DNA of 64,000 nucleotides from the NCBI RefSeq assembly GCF_040548875.1, contig NZ_JBEPSJ010000002.1:372001-436000 (forward strand). The letters are read 5' to 3'. Shown piece by piece: positions 8,386 through 16,719 of this stretch (position 1 is its first letter; the number at the start of each line of letters is the position of its first letter). This DNA comes from Conyzicola nivalis_A (GTDB taxonomy: Bacteria > Actinomycetota > Actinomycetes > Actinomycetales > Microbacteriaceae). The translations under genes and the position numbers were made by a program. Below the pieces are notes generated by a model. That model had not been told where the DNA came from, did no database searches, and saw only the letters and a list, made by a program, of their open reading frames with translations.

Positions 8386-8911
8386 ACTGGTGGCGGGCGG
8401 CCGGGCGCAGCGCCGTGGCCTGCCCGTTGACGCCGCGCGGCCCGAGGTGCTGCCGGAGACCGGGCTGGAAAAGCACACCGAGCTCGTCGACTACCTCAAG
8501 AACGAGCACTCGGTGAGCCACGGTTTCGCCAACGGGATCGCGCTGCAGTACCGGTCGCGCGCCGCGTCCGACGCCGACGCCGACCTGGTCGAAGGACAGC
8601 ACGCGGGGGCGAAGGCCGCGCTGCGTCCCGTCTACGAACGGCTGGTCGCCGCCGCATCCGCTCTCGGAGACGACGTCGAGATCGCGCCGAAGAAGACAGG
8701 AGTCTCGCTGCGCCGGTCGAAGCAGTTCGCCCTCGTCGAGGCGCCGAGCTCCCGCCGTGTGCAACTCGGTCTGCAGGTGCGGGAGCATCCCACGACCGAT
8801 CGGCTGCTGGCCGGCAACGACATGTGCTCGCACCGGGTCAATCTCGCGAACGTCGACGAAGTCGACGAGGAGCTGCTCGGCTGGCTGCGGCTGGCCTACG
8901 AGCGCAACTGA
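8342..8911 (+). CDS. DUF4287/DUF5655-type protein with replaced N-terminus
   Basis: From GLEKHTELVDYLKNEHSVSHGFANG onward this matches a widespread actinobacterial family combining a DUF4287-like helical part with a DUF5655 domain (DDVEIAPKKTGVSLRRSKQFALVE; end LLGWLRLAYERN). The usual first ~30 residues before GLEKH are missing; the codons here come from the inverted repeat, and the frame opens at an ATG (8342) inside its left arm. A GTG at 8447 would give a shorter protein beginning just before LPETGLEKH. Neither start has a convincing ribosome site, so the gene may be 5'-truncated and silent. Function of the family is unknown. Confidence 0.55.
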   Translation: MGRPARHPAPYGADRLVAGGRAQRRGLPVDAARPEVLPETGLEKHTELVDYLKNEHSVSHGFANGIALQYRSRAASDADADLVEGQHAGAKAALRPVYERLVAAASALGDDVEIAPKKTGVSLRRSKQFALVEAPSSRRVQLGLQVREHPTTDRLLAGNDMCSHRVNLANVDEVDEELLGWLRLAYERN

Positions 8912-8954
8912 GAAAGCCGGGGCCGCTCACCGCCCCCGGCCTTCCCGTCGTCGA

Positions 8955-10184
8955 CTAGCCGGTGACGGCCGCGACCTCGTTCGGCGTCGCGGGCAGCTGA
9001 GCGGATGCGCCCACGGCCCCCGTCGCGATGTCGACCGCGTGGATCGAGTTCGTCGCGGGGTCGGTCACGTAGGCGGTGGCGCCCAGCACGACCAGCGCGG
9101 GGTGGGCGTCCTGCCACTCGGCCGGGCCCTCCCACGGGTCGATCACGGGGTACGAGGCGGTGATCGCACCGGTATCGGCGTCGAGCACGTGCAGCGAGCC
9201 GTCGGTGCCGAGCAGCAGCGTCTCGTCCGACGGCCCGCGGGCGACGCCGCGCCAGGTGTACGCGACTCCGGCAGGCAGGGTCACGATCGACGACGTCTTC
9301 GCGACCGTGTCGAGCAGCGTCAGCTGGGTGAGCTCGTAGCCCTCGGAGTCGGGGTTGCTGTTGTAGTCGCCGACGGCGATGCTCGACGTGTCGGTGACGT
9401 ACTGGTTGCCGGTGCGTCCGTAGGCGTCGGGGGCGGCGATCTTGGTGAACTGGCCGTTCTCGTAGACGAGCACGCCGTCGCTGCAGCCGAAGACCACGAT
9501 CTCACCCGCGGTGGTTCCCTCGCCGTGCACCGAGGGGCACTCCTCGTTGCGGGCGGTCTCCTCGCCGTCGGCGTCGAGCACCCGCACGCCGGTGCGGGCG
9601 TCGGGGGTTCCGATGGTGGTCAGCAGGGTGCCGTCCTCGAGCACGATCGACACACCGTGGTGCGCCTCGGGTGAGCTGACGATCTCGGTCTCCGGCAGTT
9701 CTCCGTCGACCTCGAGCAGGTCGGCGGTCTCGAACACCGTCGTGTCGCCGGTGCCGTCGGAGAAGAGGATCGTCTTGTCGCCGTGACGCACGACGTGGCC
9801 GGGCGTCGGCGCGTTGAACACGAGGTCGGTGAGCTCGGGCTCGGCGGCGAAGTGGTCGCCGTCGGTGGAGGTCCACGCGCCGGCGTCGAGCACCTGGAAG
9901 CCCTCGGCGGTGGAGACGAGCACGTGTCGTCCGTCGCCGGCGGGGTTGACCCGGTTGAAGCCGGCCAGCTCGATGTCGGCCTCGAGGTCGAGGGTGGTGG
10001 CGTCGAGCACGAGCAGCCCGCCGTCGTAGGTGAGGGCGAGCCGCGGCTGGGCCGCGTCGACGGAGTTCGCCGCCGTGTCGCCCGCGGGTGCCGGACCTCC
10101 TGCGGAGGCGCAGGCGGTGAGGCCGAGGGCGGCGGTGGCGGCGAGCGCCATGCCCATGACTGCCCTGTGGTGTCGCTGGATCAT
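8955..10184 (-). CDS. aztD: AztD-type zinc metallochaperone (lipoprotein), paralogue 1
   Basis: A 409-residue secreted beta-propeller protein. The ATG at 10184 is chosen for its AAAGGAAA ribosome site, over an upstream frame. The signal peptide ends in a lipobox (LTAC, Cys25), so it should be membrane-anchored. Repeated blades are visible (LLVLDATTL, VLDADGEE, LHVLDADTG, IHAVDIATG). AztD hands Zn2+ to the solute-binding protein AztC. Here the loop at 109-116 reads GDHFAAEP, keeping one histidine where paralogue 2 has HGDHSHYY. It is last in the aztBDCD operon, 26 bp after aztC. It may bind zinc weakly or do another task. Confidence 0.82.
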   Translation of the reverse strand: MIQRHHRAVMGMALAATAALGLTACASAGGPAPAGDTAANSVDAAQPRLALTYDGGLLVLDATTLDLEADIELAGFNRVNPAGDGRHVLVSTAEGFQVLDAGAWTSTDGDHFAAEPELTDLVFNAPTPGHVVRHGDKTILFSDGTGDTTVFETADLLEVDGELPETEIVSSPEAHHGVSIVLEDGTLLTTIGTPDARTGVRVLDADGEETARNEECPSVHGEGTTAGEIVVFGCSDGVLVYENGQFTKIAAPDAYGRTGNQYVTDTSSIAVGDYNSNPDSEGYELTQLTLLDTVAKTSSIVTLPAGVAYTWRGVARGPSDETLLLGTDGSLHVLDADTGAITASYPVIDPWEGPAEWQDAHPALVVLGATAYVTDPATNSIHAVDIATGAVGASAQLPATPNEVAAVTG

Positions 10185-10210
10185 GATTTCCTTTCTGGGG
10201 TGGAAGCCGG

Positions 10211-11134
10211 TCACGGTGACAGGCCGGTTGAGATCAGGCGCTGGTTGGAGCGCATCATCTCGAGGTAGGTCTCGGCGCCCTCTCCGGGCGCAGACAGCGA
10301 TTCGGTGAACAGCGCGACGACGTCGACGTCGATGTCCGCCTCGTCGGCGAGCACCTGCACGAGCCGGTCGGGCTGCGACGAGTCGGCGAAGATCGTGGCG
10401 ACGCCCGCCTCCTCGATCGCCGTGGTGAGGTCGTCGAGGTCAGAGGCGCTGGGCGCCGCCAGGGTGGTTCCGCTCGGGATCACGGCCCCGATCACTCGGA
10501 AGTCGAACCGATCGGCGAGGTAGCCGAAGACGTGGTGGTTCGTGACGAGCGCGCGCCGCTCGGCGGGGACCGCCGCGAAGGCCGACGTCATCTCGGCGTC
10601 GAGCTCGAGGAGCTCAGAGCGATAGGCGGCGGATGTCTGTGCCAGCTCGTCGGCGTCTATCCCGTCGATGGCGACCGCGAACTCGCGTTCGAGGCCGTCG
10701 ACGACGTCGACCATGCGCTGCGGGTCGGTCCAGAAGTGCGGGTCGAGGGTGCCCGCGGCGTCTCCGGCCGTGTACTCGAGCGGCTCGACGAGTTCCCCGG
10801 CCGCGACGACCGGAACGCCGTCGGCCCTGGCCGCATCCACGTGCCGTTCCAGTCCCTCCTCGAGTCCGAGCCCGTTCGAGACGACCACGTCGGCGTCGAG
10901 GATGAGCGCTGCCTCTTTCGGCGAGATCTCGAAGGAGTGCGGGTCGGCGCCCGGCGGCATCAGGGTGACGACGCGGGCCTGGTCGCCGACGACGCGTTCG
11001 ACGACGTCGCCGAGGATGTTCGTGGTGACGACGACGAGGGGTCCGTCGTCGGCGGTGGTCGTCGAGCAGGCCGAGACGCCGACGCCGAGCGAGAGGGCGA
11101 CCGCGACCGCGGCGATCCTGGTGCGCGCGGTCAT
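10211..11134 (-). CDS. aztC: Zinc ABC transporter substrate-binding lipoprotein AztC
   Basis: A 307-residue cluster A-I (ZnuA/TroA type) solute-binding protein with signal peptide and lipobox VSAC (Cys23). Likely zinc ligands are His66 (ADPHSFE), His133 (LDPHFW), His200/201 (TNHHVFGY) and Asp251 (FADSSQP), each at the family's usual place. The long acidic His-rich loop of ZnuA is absent, as expected for AztC, which receives zinc from AztD. The start ATG overlaps the stop of the upstream AztD-type gene (ATGA). Confidence 0.9.
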   Translation of the reverse strand: MTARTRIAAVAVALSLGVGVSACSTTTADDGPLVVVTTNILGDVVERVVGDQARVVTLMPPGADPHSFEISPKEAALILDADVVVSNGLGLEEGLERHVDAARADGVPVVAAGELVEPLEYTAGDAAGTLDPHFWTDPQRMVDVVDGLEREFAVAIDGIDADELAQTSAAYRSELLELDAEMTSAFAAVPAERRALVTNHHVFGYLADRFDFRVIGAVIPSGTTLAAPSASDLDDLTTAIEEAGVATIFADSSQPDRLVQVLADEADIDVDVVALFTESLSAPGEGAETYLEMMRSNQRLISTGLSP

Positions 11135-12354
11135 CGTCCGGTCTCCACCATCAGGGCGGCGCCGGGCACGTCGAGCGTGCGAGCCACGCGGGCGTCGTCG
11201 GCGTAGTCGATCTCATATACGACGCCGGCGGCGGGCGAGTTGACGTAGGCGCGGGAGATGTCGACCTCGACGGTGACTCCGGCGGTGAGCAAACCGTCGG
11301 CGATGTCGGGCGCCAGCAGTGGTTCGGTCTGAGCGATAGTGCCGGCGGCCGAGAGCACGTGGAGCCGGCCGGACGCACCGACCGCGACGATCAGGCGGGC
11401 GTCGTCACCCACCGCGTTCGCCCGGAGCAGCGGCTCGGGGCTCGCGACGAGCGTGACGGTTCTCGCCCGGGAGTCGAGCAGCCACGCACCTCGCTCCCCC
11501 GCGATCGCCGCGACGTCCGGGCGGCCGGGGCGGCCCGCGAACGCGGTGGCCACGTCGTCGGCCGGCGTGCCGTCCGGGTATGCGATGGTCTCGAACGCGA
11601 CGGCGCCCTCGCCTGTCTCGGTCGCGAGAACGACGCCATCCGCACAGGCCACAACGACGCCCACCCGGGTCGTCGCCGCTCCCCCGGCGTCGGGGCAGTC
11701 CGCGGTGGCGCCGGCGACGGGCTCCCCGTCGAGGTCGTACACCACGAGCGACGACGCACGACCGTCGCCCTCGGCCGCGACGCTGCCGACGAGGTGTCTG
11801 CCGATCGGCACGAGCACTCCGTCGTGGGGTGCGGTCTCGATGCGGGCGAGCTCGCTCGGCTCTCCGTCGGCCAGGGCGTCGGTGTCGAGCACGATGCCGG
11901 TTCCGACGTCGCCGAACCACACGGCGGTCGCGACCGTGCCGGCGGAGACGCGGGCGGCTCCGGCGCCCCGGCCGCCGTCGACGTCGCCGACGACGCGCGG
12001 TTCGGCGAGGTAGTAGTGCGAGTGGTCGCCGTGCGGCACCGTCCAGGCGCCCGCGTCGACGATGCGCACGCTGCCGCGCAGCGCGTTAGCGGTGTACACG
12101 AAGCGCCCGTCGGTCGACACCGATTCGGCGGCGGCGTCGGCGGTGAGCTCGGCAGTCTCGCCGGAGACGAGGTCGAACGACCACAAAACACCCGCGCCGT
12201 CGAGGGTGGCCAGACGCAGCTGCGGCTCCTGCATCTCGCTCGCCCCCTCGACGTAGCCGTGACCGGTCGGGGCGGTCCCTTGGGGCGCGGCGGAGGAGCA
12301 GGCGGCGAGCGTCAGCAGCGTGGTGACGGCGACTGCCGCTGTCAGGGTTCTCAT
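11131..12354 (-). CDS. aztD: AztD-type zinc metallochaperone (lipoprotein), paralogue 2
   Basis: A 407-residue lipoprotein (signal peptide, lipobox LAAC, Cys19) homologous over its length to the gene at 8955-10184. It keeps a histidine-rich loop HGDHSHYYLAEP at residues 108-119, the expected zinc site of AztD, so this copy is the better candidate for the working chaperone. Beta-propeller blades are seen as VRIVDAGAW, LVVYDLDGE and LHVLSAAG. Start and stop overlap aztB and aztC by 4 bp each (ATGA), giving tight translational coupling. Confidence 0.82.
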   Translation of the reverse strand: MRTLTAAVAVTTLLTLAACSSAAPQGTAPTGHGYVEGASEMQEPQLRLATLDGAGVLWSFDLVSGETAELTADAAAESVSTDGRFVYTANALRGSVRIVDAGAWTVPHGDHSHYYLAEPRVVGDVDGGRGAGAARVSAGTVATAVWFGDVGTGIVLDTDALADGEPSELARIETAPHDGVLVPIGRHLVGSVAAEGDGRASSLVVYDLDGEPVAGATADCPDAGGAATTRVGVVVACADGVVLATETGEGAVAFETIAYPDGTPADDVATAFAGRPGRPDVAAIAGERGAWLLDSRARTVTLVASPEPLLRANAVGDDARLIVAVGASGRLHVLSAAGTIAQTEPLLAPDIADGLLTAGVTVEVDISRAYVNSPAAGVVYEIDYADDARVARTLDVPGAALMVETGR

Positions 12355-13226
12355 GCGGGGGTGGTCACTCTCTGGGTGGTCGGTGCGGGCGAGGAAGCGT
12401 GGGAGCGCGCCGTGCGGGTCGTCGCGGCGCGCACGGCGGCGGATACCGCCGCGAGCGCCACCGAGCAGGCGGCGATGCTGGCCCCCGCCGCGGTCGAGGC
12501 GTGCCAGGAGACCAGCAGGCCGACGGCGACGGCGGTGCAGCCGAAGGCGACGGCGAGCGCCATCGTGCTCGGGATGCGCCGGGTCCAGTGACCCGCCGCG
12601 ACCGCCGGCGCGAGCAGCAGCCCCACCACTAGAAGGCTGCCGACGGCCTGGTACGACGCGACGACCACGAGCGTGACGAGGCCGACGAGAACCACCTGCG
12701 CGAGCCGCGGGCGGAGGCCGAGGGTGCGGGCCACACGCGGGTCGAAGGCTAGGGCGACGAACCGGCGATGGAAGGCGGCGGCGACCGCCAGGGTGGCGGC
12801 GAGGGCCACGCCGAGGAAGACGAGGTCTGGCCCGCGGATGGCCAGCACGTCGCCGAAGAGGATCGCGGTGAGATCGGTGGCGAACGACCTCGATCGCGAC
12901 ACGATGATCACGCCGATGCTCAGCATCGCCACGAAGAGCAGGCCGATCGAGGTGTCCTGGCTGATCCGGGCGCGGCGGGTGACGAGGCCGACTCCCGCGG
13001 TCATGATGCTGGCGCTGACGGCCGCGCCGAGCACGGGCGGCAGACCGAGCAGGGCCGCGGTCGCCACTCCGGGCAGCAGGCCGTGCGCCATGGCCTCGCC
13101 GAGGAACGCCATGCCCCGGATGACCACCCAGGTGCCGACCACGCCGCACAACGCCGCGACCAGCATGCCGCCGACGAGGGCGCGCACCATGAAGTCGGCG
13201 GTGAAGGGCTCGAGAAGGAAGGACAC
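12351..13226 (-). CDS. aztB: Zinc ABC transporter permease AztB
   Basis: A 291-residue ABC-3 (ZnuB/TroC type) permease with about eight to nine transmembrane helices. Typical segments are RGMAFLGEAMAHGLLPGVA near the N-terminus, SQDTSIGLLFVAMLSIGV, and the coupling region DPRVARTLGLRP. The start is GTG 13226. It is first in the operon aztB-aztD2-aztC-aztD1 and divergent from aztA across a 44-bp spacer with a Fur/Zur-like box. The C-terminal ~25 residues are polar and variable. Confidence 0.9.
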   Translation of the reverse strand: MSFLLEPFTADFMVRALVGGMLVAALCGVVGTWVVIRGMAFLGEAMAHGLLPGVATAALLGLPPVLGAAVSASIMTAGVGLVTRRARISQDTSIGLLFVAMLSIGVIIVSRSRSFATDLTAILFGDVLAIRGPDLVFLGVALAATLAVAAAFHRRFVALAFDPRVARTLGLRPRLAQVVLVGLVTLVVVASYQAVGSLLVVGLLLAPAVAAGHWTRRIPSTMALAVAFGCTAVAVGLLVSWHASTAAGASIAACSVALAAVSAAVRAATTRTARSHASSPAPTTQRVTTPA

Positions 13227-13243
13227 GAGAAGCGACCCTACAT

Positions 13244-13262
13244 GATTTTGATTCTCATTATG
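13244..13262. promoter_or_regulatory. Fur/Zur-type box controlling the divergent azt genes
   Basis: GATTTTGATTCTCATTATG matches the classical 19-bp Fur-family consensus (GATAATGATAATCATTATC) at 14 of 19 positions, in an A/T-rich island within the 44-bp spacer between aztA and aztB. Because both transcripts encode zinc uptake, Zur (zinc-sensing Fur homologue) is the expected ligand, giving repression when zinc is sufficient. No zur gene is in the window. Confidence 0.7.
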
Positions 13263-13270
13263 ATTAGGAG

Positions 13271-13945
13271 ATGCCTTCGCCCCTCGCCCAGCCCGCTCCG
13301 CCTACGACCGCGCCCTTCGAGGTGCGACTCGCCGCCGTTGGCGCCCACCACGACGGGCACGTCGCCCTCCGCGACGTCGACCTCCGCGTCGCCCCGGGCA
13401 GCATGACCCTGGTGGTGGGCGCCAACGGCAGCGGCAAGTCGACGCTGTTGAGCGTGCTTTCGGGAACCCATGCGGTCAGCTCGGGGGTGCTCGAGCGCGC
13501 TCCCGGGTCCTCGGTCGCATTCGTCGTGCAGCGCAGCGCCGTCGCCGACCGGCTGCCGCTCACCGTGCGCGAGACCGTGTCGATGGGGCGCTGGGGTGTT
13601 CGCGGTGCGTTTCGCCGTCTCACGCGCGACGACCGGGCGATCGTCGACGAGTCGCTGGAGTCTCTCGGAATCGCCGATCTGGCCAAGCGTCCGCTGGGCG
13701 AGCTCTCCGGCGGCCAGCGCCAGCGCGCCCTCGTGGCGCAGGGCCTCGCCCGTCGAGCGACGCTGCTGCTGCTCGACGAGCCGACCGCCGGTGTCGACAG
13801 AGCGGCCCAGCGGCTCATCGACCTGGCACTCGAACGGGAGATCGCCCGCGGCGCCGCGGTCGTGCAGGCGACCCATGACACCGCGGCGCCTCCGCACGGC
13901 CCCCTCGTCGTGCGGCTGGTCGACGGAAGGCGCGTGCGCGACTGA
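13271..13945 (+). CDS. aztA: Zinc ABC transporter ATP-binding protein AztA
   Basis: A 224-residue ABC ATPase. Walker A is GANGSGKST, the signature LSGGQRQRALVAQGLA, Walker B LLLLDEPTAGVD, and the switch histidine lies in QATHDT. The ABC family most like it is the ZnuC/AztA group. It is separated from the permease on the opposite strand but shares the control region, a common arrangement for azt loci. The ATG at 13271 follows GATTAGGAG at close spacing. Confidence 0.9.
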   Translation: MPSPLAQPAPPTTAPFEVRLAAVGAHHDGHVALRDVDLRVAPGSMTLVVGANGSGKSTLLSVLSGTHAVSSGVLERAPGSSVAFVVQRSAVADRLPLTVRETVSMGRWGVRGAFRRLTRDDRAIVDESLESLGIADLAKRPLGELSGGQRQRALVAQGLARRATLLLLDEPTAGVDRAAQRLIDLALEREIARGAAVVQATHDTAAPPHGPLVVRLVDGRRVRD

Positions 13946-14041
13946 TCTGAACACCGCCTCGGGGCTTCTCGCCCGTTTCGGGTCTATTCGCCCGACCCCC
14001 AGTGCCGAAAACTGCTTGCAATCGACACTCTGGAGGCCCCC

Positions 14042-14476
14042 ATGCCGTTGGCACCGATTGAAATTCTCACCCTCGCGTTTCCGGGCAACCGGTTCACGGG
14101 GAAGATCCTGCCGGAACTGGCGAAAATCGTCGAGAACGAGACGATCACCATCGTCGACGGCCTCTTCGTGAGCGTCGACGAGAACGGCGATGTCAGCTAC
14201 ACCGAGTTCGACGAGCTCCGGCCGGGCAGCGACGAGGCCGCGCTCACCGAGCTCATCGATCGTTTCGACGAGCTGATCTCTGAGGACGACGTCGCCGAGC
14301 TCGCATCCTCACTCGACTCGAACAGCTCGGCGGCGATCCTCGTCTTCGAGCACACCTGGATGAAGCCGCTGCGCGACGCGATCGTCGACGCAGACGGCAT
14401 TCTCATCGACAGCGTCCGCGTGCCGGGCCTGGTCGTCGACGAAGTGCTCGCCGCCGTGGCCGAGCTCGACAAGTAG
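14042..14476 (+). CDS. DUF6325-family protein
   Basis: A 144-residue cytoplasmic protein beginning MPLAPIEILTLAFPGNRFTG, acidic throughout, with the family pattern of an N-terminal strand, an ILPELAKIVENETITIVDGL segment and a C-terminal VFEHTWMKPLRDAIVDADG stretch. It belongs to the DUF6325/DUF1269-like group, whose function is unknown; members often accompany SHOCT-domain membrane proteins, as here. RBS CTGGAGG precedes the ATG. It is the first gene of a tight three-gene run (10- and 14-bp gaps). Confidence 0.8.
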   Translation: MPLAPIEILTLAFPGNRFTGKILPELAKIVENETITIVDGLFVSVDENGDVSYTEFDELRPGSDEAALTELIDRFDELISEDDVAELASSLDSNSSAAILVFEHTWMKPLRDAIVDADGILIDSVRVPGLVVDEVLAAVAELDK

Positions 14477-14486
14477 AGGAGAGACG

Positions 14487-14810
14487 ATGTTACGTCGAAG
14501 AATGGGACGACCCGGGCTCATCGGCACGATGGCGCGCACCGCCGTGGTCGCGGGAACAGCCACCGCCGTCGCAGGCGGCGTGCAACGCCGCCAGCAGGCG
14601 AGAGCCGACGATGCAGCCGACCAGCAGCAGATGGAGGCCGACGCAGCCGCCTACCAGGCGCAGCAGAGCGCACCGCCGCCCCCGCCACCGCCCGCCCCGG
14701 CCGAGGACGACCTGCTCACCCAGCTCGCGAGACTCGGCCAGATGAATCAGGCCGGTCTCATCGACGACGCCGAATTCGCGGCGGCCAAAGCCAAACTTCT
14801 CGGAATCTAG
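14487..14810 (+). CDS. SHOCT-domain protein
   Basis: A 107-residue protein: a basic start MLRRRMGRPGLIG, one short hydrophobic or alanine-rich helix (AVVAGTATAVAGG), a glutamine/alanine helix, a polyproline linker, and a C-terminal SHOCT motif (LTQLARLGQMNQAGLIDDAEF...AKLLGI). SHOCT is a short oligomerisation or anchoring helix pair found at protein C-termini. It has a strong GAGGAGA ribosome site and is linked to the genes on both sides. Its function is unknown. Confidence 0.85.
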   Translation: MLRRRMGRPGLIGTMARTAVVAGTATAVAGGVQRRQQARADDAADQQQMEADAAAYQAQQSAPPPPPPPAPAEDDLLTQLARLGQMNQAGLIDDAEFAAAKAKLLGI

Positions 14811-14824
14811 GAAAGAGGGACGCC

Positions 14825-15232
14825 ATGGACGCCGTAAACAGCGCTTGGGACGCATTCTGGAACATCGCCGTGTTCTTCTTCTGGGGCTTCGCCTTTGTCG
14901 CCTACCTGTTCGCGATCATCGGCGTGCTCGCCGACATCTTCCGCGACCGGAAACTGAACGGCTGGGCGAAGGCGCTGTGGCTGATCTTCTTGATCTTCGT
15001 GCCGTTCCTCACCGTGCTGGTCTACGTGATCGCACGCGGCAGGGGGATGGTCGAACGCCTGGAGGACATCCAGCAGAGCGACCGGCCCCCGTCCGAGACC
15101 TACGCGCCGTCGCCCGCCATGGACAACCCGGCGAGCGAGATCAGTCGGGCCAAGGAGCTGATGGACGCCGGAGTCATCTCGGCCGGGGAGTTCGACGCCC
15201 TGAAGAACAAGGCGCTCGGCAACAGGTACTGA
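14825..15232 (+). CDS. PLDc_N / SHOCT membrane protein
   Basis: A 135-residue protein with two transmembrane helices (about 12-36 and 48-72) forming a PLDc_N (phospholipase D nuclease N-terminal) module: FRDRKLNGWAKALWLIFLIF and VLVYVIARGRGMVER. A polar linker follows, then a C-terminal SHOCT motif (EISRAKELMDAGVISAGEFD). PLDc_N is a membrane anchor and has no catalytic HKD motif. Both this and the previous protein carry SHOCT, which suggests that the two associate at the membrane. Confidence 0.85.
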   Translation: MDAVNSAWDAFWNIAVFFFWGFAFVAYLFAIIGVLADIFRDRKLNGWAKALWLIFLIFVPFLTVLVYVIARGRGMVERLEDIQQSDRPPSETYAPSPAMDNPASEISRAKELMDAGVISAGEFDALKNKALGNRY

Positions 15233-15263
15233 GCGGGCGTATCGGGCGGGCGGCGCTGGCGGA

Positions 15264-16004
15264 TCAGTGTCGCCCGTCGCCCGCGTCGGCGGGTCCGCCC
15301 GCGTCGGCGGCACCGCGCCCGCCGCCCGCTCCGTCGCCGTGCGAGCGCACCCGCTCGGAGATGTACGAGAAGACCGTCGCCGAGCTCGTACCCACGATGG
15401 CCACCCCGCCGATCATCAGCACCACGGCGTAGATCCGGCCGAGAGACGTCACCGGGTAGGTGTCGCCGTAGCCGACCGTCGCCACCGTCACGCACGCCCA
15501 CCAGATCGCGTCGCCGAATGTCGTGATCGTCGCGCCCGGCGCATCCCGCTCTGCCTGCAGCGCCGCGAGCGCGATGACGTACATAAACGTCGTCGTGTAG
15601 ACGAGGGCGTAGATCACGACCTGTGCGCGGACCGCGGCGCCCGAACGACCACGGAAGAAACCCATCCCCCGCATCAGCCGCAGCACCCAGAAGGCGCGGA
15701 ACAGCGGAAAGAACACAGAGAGCAGGTCGTTCGGATGCTTCGCCACGAAGCGACCCCGATTGCCCTTCCCGGCCCAGACCAGCCGCAGCACGTAGTCGGT
15801 CGCGAAGGCCAGCCAGGTGAAGACGATCTCCGACCAGAGAAGCACCCTGACCCACGTCGGCAGATCCTCGACGAGCACGAGGATCGAGTAGGAGACGATG
15901 AAGGTGACGCCGAGCAGGATCAGGGGGACGGATGCCCCGGAGTTCCAGCGCGCGGCGGGCGCAGAAGCAGCGTCGGCCGCTCGGGGTTTCGGGGGCTCCT
16001 GCAT
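15264..16004 (-). CDS. Voltage-gated-type potassium channel
   Basis: A 246-residue six-helix channel subunit. The selectivity filter TVGYGD is at 176-181. S4 carries spaced arginines (PLFRAFWVLRLMRGMGFF), so a voltage sensor is plausible. S5 starts VRAQVVIYALVY, and S6 is the GRIYAVVLMIGG segment. The protein ends about 40 residues after S6 with no RCK domain, so gating by cytoplasmic ligand is unlikely. It is tetrameric in the membrane and mediates K+ flux. It converges with the SHOCT gene run (31-bp gap). Confidence 0.9.
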   Translation of the reverse strand: MQEPPKPRAADAASAPAARWNSGASVPLILLGVTFIVSYSILVLVEDLPTWVRVLLWSEIVFTWLAFATDYVLRLVWAGKGNRGRFVAKHPNDLLSVFFPLFRAFWVLRLMRGMGFFRGRSGAAVRAQVVIYALVYTTTFMYVIALAALQAERDAPGATITTFGDAIWWACVTVATVGYGDTYPVTSLGRIYAVVLMIGGVAIVGTSSATVFSYISERVRSHGDGAGGGRGAADAGGPADAGDGRH

Positions 16005-16067
16005 CCGCCGAAACTAGAGGCGCCCCGTGCGGGCATCATCACCCGAGCGGGGTGAGCAACGTCGGTG

Positions 16068-16622
16068 TCAGTCGTCGCTGGCTACGAGCAGGGACGCCCG
16101 GCCCTCGCGCGGCGCGACGATCACGAACTCGAGAAACCCGAACTGGCCGATGTGCCCTCCCCACTGGTGCTCCGCATCCGGGCCGAGGTTGCCGAGGCGG
16201 AACACGGTGGTGGCGTTCGCGAGGTGGCGGGTCAGCAGCTCCTCGTACTTGGCGGTGAAGACGGGCGAGAGGTCGCCTCGCAGCCCCGCCCACTCCCGCA
16301 CGGCCTCGCGGCAGGCGCGGGCCGACACACGCTCGAACGAGTCGAGGCCGATGCTCGACAGCCTGTACGGGCCGTGGATGCCCCGGGAGGGATCGGGCAG
16401 CGTGCCGGACGGGCTCGCGTAGTCGTCGTCGTACCAGGCATCGGCGATGACGGCGGCGACGGCGGCCTTGCCCTTCAGGCCGCGCTCCATCGCGAACTCC
16501 TTGACGTCGATCCATCGGAAATCAGCACCGGCCTCGCGGAAGTTGATGATCTCTGACTGGCGGTACTCGATGTCGGCGACGGGATGCTCACAATGCTCGA
16601 AGGCCGTGACCGGTGTGGCCAC
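16068..16622 (-). CDS. Conserved hypothetical protein
   Basis: A 184-residue soluble protein I do not recognise. GTG 16622 is preferred because GAGGGGG lies 5 bp upstream, and it removes an unlikely N-terminal extension. Visible stretches are EYRQSEIINFREAGADFRWI, GLKGKAAVAAVIADAWYDDD and HQWGGHIGQFGFLEFVIVAP. There is no signal peptide, no membrane helix and no known catalytic motif. It stands alone between the K+ channel and sufU on the same strand. Confidence 0.6.
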   Translation of the reverse strand: MATPVTAFEHCEHPVADIEYRQSEIINFREAGADFRWIDVKEFAMERGLKGKAAVAAVIADAWYDDDYASPSGTLPDPSRGIHGPYRLSSIGLDSFERVSARACREAVREWAGLRGDLSPVFTAKYEELLTRHLANATTVFRLGNLGPDAEHQWGGHIGQFGFLEFVIVAPREGRASLLVASDD

Positions 16623-16719
16623 GCTACCCCCTCGAGGGTATGCCCCAGGGCACACCGACGCCTCCCCCAGAGCGAGTGCGGCCAGATTGGGGGATGCGCC
16701 CTGCGCGAACCCGCTCGGG

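Noticed and set aside
8342..8446. First 35 codons of the DUF4287/DUF5655 frame as a real N-terminal domain
   Set aside because: They are translated from the inverted repeat and do not resemble the family's N-terminus.
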